NCBI GenBank assembly: GCA_900547345.1
Contig: URGG01000085.1
Location: forward strand, 1 to 8,275
Reading direction: 5' to 3'
Source: an uncultured Collinsella sp.
Lineage (GTDB): Bacteria; Actinomycetota; Coriobacteriia; Coriobacteriales; Coriobacteriaceae
DNA: 8,275 nucleotides
Made by a program: the position numbers and the translations under genes. Each line of letters starts with the position of its first letter. The stretch's first letter is position 1. Below are positions 6,205 through 8,275 of the stretch, in pieces. The notes below the pieces were generated by a model. It saw nothing but the letters and a program-made list of their open reading frames with translations. It had not been told where the DNA came from and did not search any database.

Positions 6205-8275
6205 TTACGGTCGCTGACATCGCATGGCAAATCCGGTTGCGGTCGGCGAGACGGTAATGTCTCCTTGTTCGATGGTGCATGCGAATGCGCCGCCCGCATC
6301 GCGAACGGCATCGATGCAGGGATCGGATGGATGGCCGTAGCGGTTGCCCTCGCCCGCGCTCGCAACAGAGAGCTCGGGCTTAAGCGTTTCCAGCAGGTCT
6401 TTGTCGACGGAAACTTTTGAGCCGTGATGCCCCAGCTTGAGCACATCGATATCGCCCACCTCCTGTACAAACTCGCGCTCCTGATCGAGCTCGGCATCAC
6501 CAGTGAGGAGCATACGCAGGCTCTTACCTTCCTGAGCATAGGAGAGCAGCAAGACAAGCGAGTCCTCATTGCCCTCGCCATCCACCGTGTCAAACGGCCA
6601 CATCACACGAGCCCGAAATGTGCCGATATCGACCGTGTCTCCGCGGGCTACCTGCCGATACGTTACGCCGGGGCGATTCAGGACCTCAACAGGCGCGCCG
6701 TCCAGCGCATCGGCCGCGACCGCAATGGTTCCAACCGAAAACTGATCGAGTACGTCGGGAAGACCACCCCAATGGTCTTCGTCCCAATGCGTCACGAAGA
6801 CGGCGTCGATATGGTGGACGTTATTGCGAACCAACGCCGATACCACGCGCTCATCGAGCCCACAGTCGACGAGCGCCACAGCGCTGCCTTGACGAACCAG
6901 AATCGCATCGGCTTGGCCGACATCGAGGACCGTCACCGAAGGCGGCGCGCATCGATCCCAATAGACATACGGAACAGCCGCCGCAAGCATCAAACACAGC
7001 AGCCCCACTGCCATGGGCCGCGCGCGGGGACGTGGCCACCAGACCAAGAGGACCGCCAGCGCAAACGGCACCACGTATACCAAGGGCGTATCGGGCGGCA
7101 CGCTTACGGATGCGCCCGGAACGGCAGCAAAGAGCTGCTCAAAGAACAGGGCGCAGCGTGCGACAATCATGGGCACCACGAGCGCCCCGTGACGCAGCAG
7201 CGGCACAAGCGAGCAGGGCACCAACACAACCGATACAGCGAGCAGCACGCTTACCACCGGACCGATCACAGCATTTGCAAGCGGGGCAATGAGTGAAAAC
7301 GTCCCAAATGCGGGAATGGTTACGGGAAGTGTCGCCAGCTGTGAGCACAGCGTGACAGACAAAATACTGGCGAGGCCCGGTGGCACACTCAGCTCGCCCA
7401 AGGCGTAGGTAGCGTAGGGGCAAAAACAAAGGATAGCGAAGACACTGGCGCACGATAGCTGAAAACCCATCTCGAACAGTACTGTCGGCCGGAGCAACAC
7501 AAAGATTGCCATGGTCAAAAATAGAGCCGAGAGGCCATGCCGACGACGCCCGGCGCCGTTGGCGACAAGCGACGCCGCCACCATAGAGCACGCGCGCACG
7601 GCCGAGGGCGAAGCGCCAGTAAAAACGGCATAGGCAGCGAGGCCCAGTACCAACAGCCCCCGCTGAAGCCCACGAGAAAGACGCGTCTTTTGCAGGGCGC
7701 TCTCAATCACAAACCCCACGATGGCAAGATGGCTGCCCGAAACGGCGATAAGATGTGCGGTGCCCGTTACCGAAAACCATTCGCCCGCCGGCTGGGCACG
7801 CAGCTCGGCCGAGCGTCCGCAGACAACGCCGGCAATGAGTGAGCGCGCTGGATCGGTCGCGGGCGCGATAACGGCAAGGAGCTCGTTTCGAAGCCGAAGC
7901 AACGGCCCTAGAGAGCCCTCGTCGATCGATACCAACCGGACGACTTTAACCTTTCGAAGCTCGCCCCGAAGCAAACGTGAGCGCCCATACGCATCATTCT
8001 CAAAGCGCGAAATTCGACCGATGACACGCACATGCGAACCGGCGTCGAGCTCACGATCACACGACAGCCGTACCTGACCCAAACGCTTTTCGCCCGCATA
8101 CGCATCACAGGTATAGGAGTACACACCGTCATTGATGGACGGATCGCCCTGTATATAAAAATCGAGATTGCTCGCAGCCTGATTATCCAGTGCCCTCGAT
8201 GCGTGCAGCGCCCCTATCGCCCAGCCCGTGGACACGGCAGCTCCCCCCCCCAGGCCCGCGGGCCCCAAAGATTGC
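6205..8275 (-). CDS. comEC: ComEC/Rec2 DNA-uptake channel, 5' end outside the window
   Basis: ComEC is the membrane channel that carries single-stranded DNA into the cytoplasm in natural transformation. The frame is open to the right edge, so the true start and probably the first membrane helices are missing. Numbering from a TTG at 8268 (687 residues), a DUF4131-like soluble domain covers about 20-115. The Competence domain follows at about 140-410, with the HLIAVSGSHLAI motif (172-183), GASPSAVRA (218-226) and several hydrophobic helices. A C-terminal metallo-beta-lactamase-like domain runs from about 443: VLDVGQADA (447-455), THWDEDHWGG (493-502), LLTGDAE (587-593), KLGHHGS (611-617) and YGHPS (644-648). 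These keep the usual ligand positions H494, D496, D498 and H499. DVGQADA differs from the common DVGQGDA. The frame is intact from the edge to TAA at 6207-6205. Presence of ComEC alone does not show that the strain is competent; comEA, usually upstream, would lie beyond the edge. Confidence 0.95.
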   Translation of the reverse strand, partial: QSLGPAGLGGGAAVSTGWAIGALHASRALDNQAASNLDFYIQGDPSINDGVYSYTCDAYAGEKRLGQVRLSCDRELDAGSHVRVIGRISRFENDAYGRSRLLRGELRKVKVVRLVSIDEGSLGPLLRLRNELLAVIAPATDPARSLIAGVVCGRSAELRAQPAGEWFSVTGTAHLIAVSGSHLAIVGFVIESALQKTRLSRGLQRGLLVLGLAAYAVFTGASPSAVRACSMVAASLVANGAGRRRHGLSALFLTMAIFVLLRPTVLFEMGFQLSCASVFAILCFCPYATYALGELSVPPGLASILSVTLCSQLATLPVTIPAFGTFSLIAPLANAVIGPVVSVLLAVSVVLVPCSLVPLLRHGALVVPMIVARCALFFEQLFAAVPGASVSVPPDTPLVYVVPFALAVLLVWWPRPRARPMAVGLLCLMLAAAVPYVYWDRCAPPSVTVLDVGQADAILVRQGSAVALVDCGLDERVVSALVRNNVHHIDAVFVTHWDEDHWGGLPDVLDQFSVGTIAVAADALDGAPVEVLNRPGVTYRQVARGDTVDIGTFRARVMWPFDTVDGEGNEDSLVLLLSYAQEGKSLRMLLTGDAELDQEREFVQEVGDIDVLKLGHHGSKVSVDKDLLETLKPELSVASAGEGNRYGHPSDPCIDAVRDAGGAFACTIEQGDITVSPTATGFAMRCQRP
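8243..8251 (-). repeat. Nine-G homopolymer inside comEC
   Basis: Nine consecutive Gs on the minus strand (Cs on the plus strand) encode part of a Gly-rich stretch, LGGGAAV. A gain or loss of one base would break comEC upstream of its Competence domain, so the tract is either a slippage-prone site or a place where base calls are unreliable. The frame given here reads plausibly through it. Confidence 0.85.

Noticed and set aside
5444..6217. 257-codon plus-strand frame opposite holA, and a 290-codon one opposite comEC (6424-7296)
   Set aside because: Both are shadows of recognised genes, with no initiation signals and no recognisable motifs.
1..8275. Mobile elements, CRISPR arrays, tRNA or rRNA genes, toxin or defence genes
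   Set aside because: None is recognisable. The window is filled by seven conserved housekeeping or competence genes with short gaps.

Overview
This window is a conserved housekeeping stretch of a high-GC bacterial chromosome, and every gene is on the minus strand. The gene order comEC, holA, rpsT, lepA, (dusB), hemW, dnaJ is the familiar comEC-to-hemW/heat-shock neighbourhood of Gram-positive bacteria. The GC-rich codon use, the S20 sequence and GTG starts on rpsT and hemW suggest an actinobacterium, most likely of the class Coriobacteriia (Collinsella-like). That assignment comes from pattern recognition, not from a search.

Reading in the direction of transcription (high to low coordinates): comEC enters from the right edge (8275-6205) without its 5' end. 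holA (6126-5164) follows after a 78-base gap that holds a plausible promoter. rpsT (5030-4764) appears to be a single-gene unit, with an extended -10 promoter, a structured leader, a duplicated Shine-Dalgarno-like element and a strong rho-independent terminator. lepA, dusB and hemW (4667-573) are packed 4 and 2 bases apart and look like one operon. A promoter sits between the rpsT terminator and lepA, and its -10 lies so close to the lepA ATG that the mRNA may be leaderless. After a 58-base gap with a promoter-like element, dnaJ starts at 514 and runs off the left edge. Its J-domain is intact, but the reading frame is broken twice within about 230 bases.

The functions are core ones: DNA uptake (ComEC), clamp loading in replication (HolA), ribosome structure and translation fidelity (S20, LepA/EF4), tRNA dihydrouridylation (DusB), haem trafficking (HemW) and chaperoning (DnaJ). 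No mobile element, CRISPR array, tRNA, rRNA or unknown gene cluster is visible, and no stretch longer than about 140 bases lacks a gene. I found no undescribed system. The points worth a second look are the double frameshift in dnaJ, the possible leaderless start of lepA, an 11-base promoter-spacer motif shared by lepA and dnaJ, the rpsT leader, and a nine-G tract near the comEC edge.
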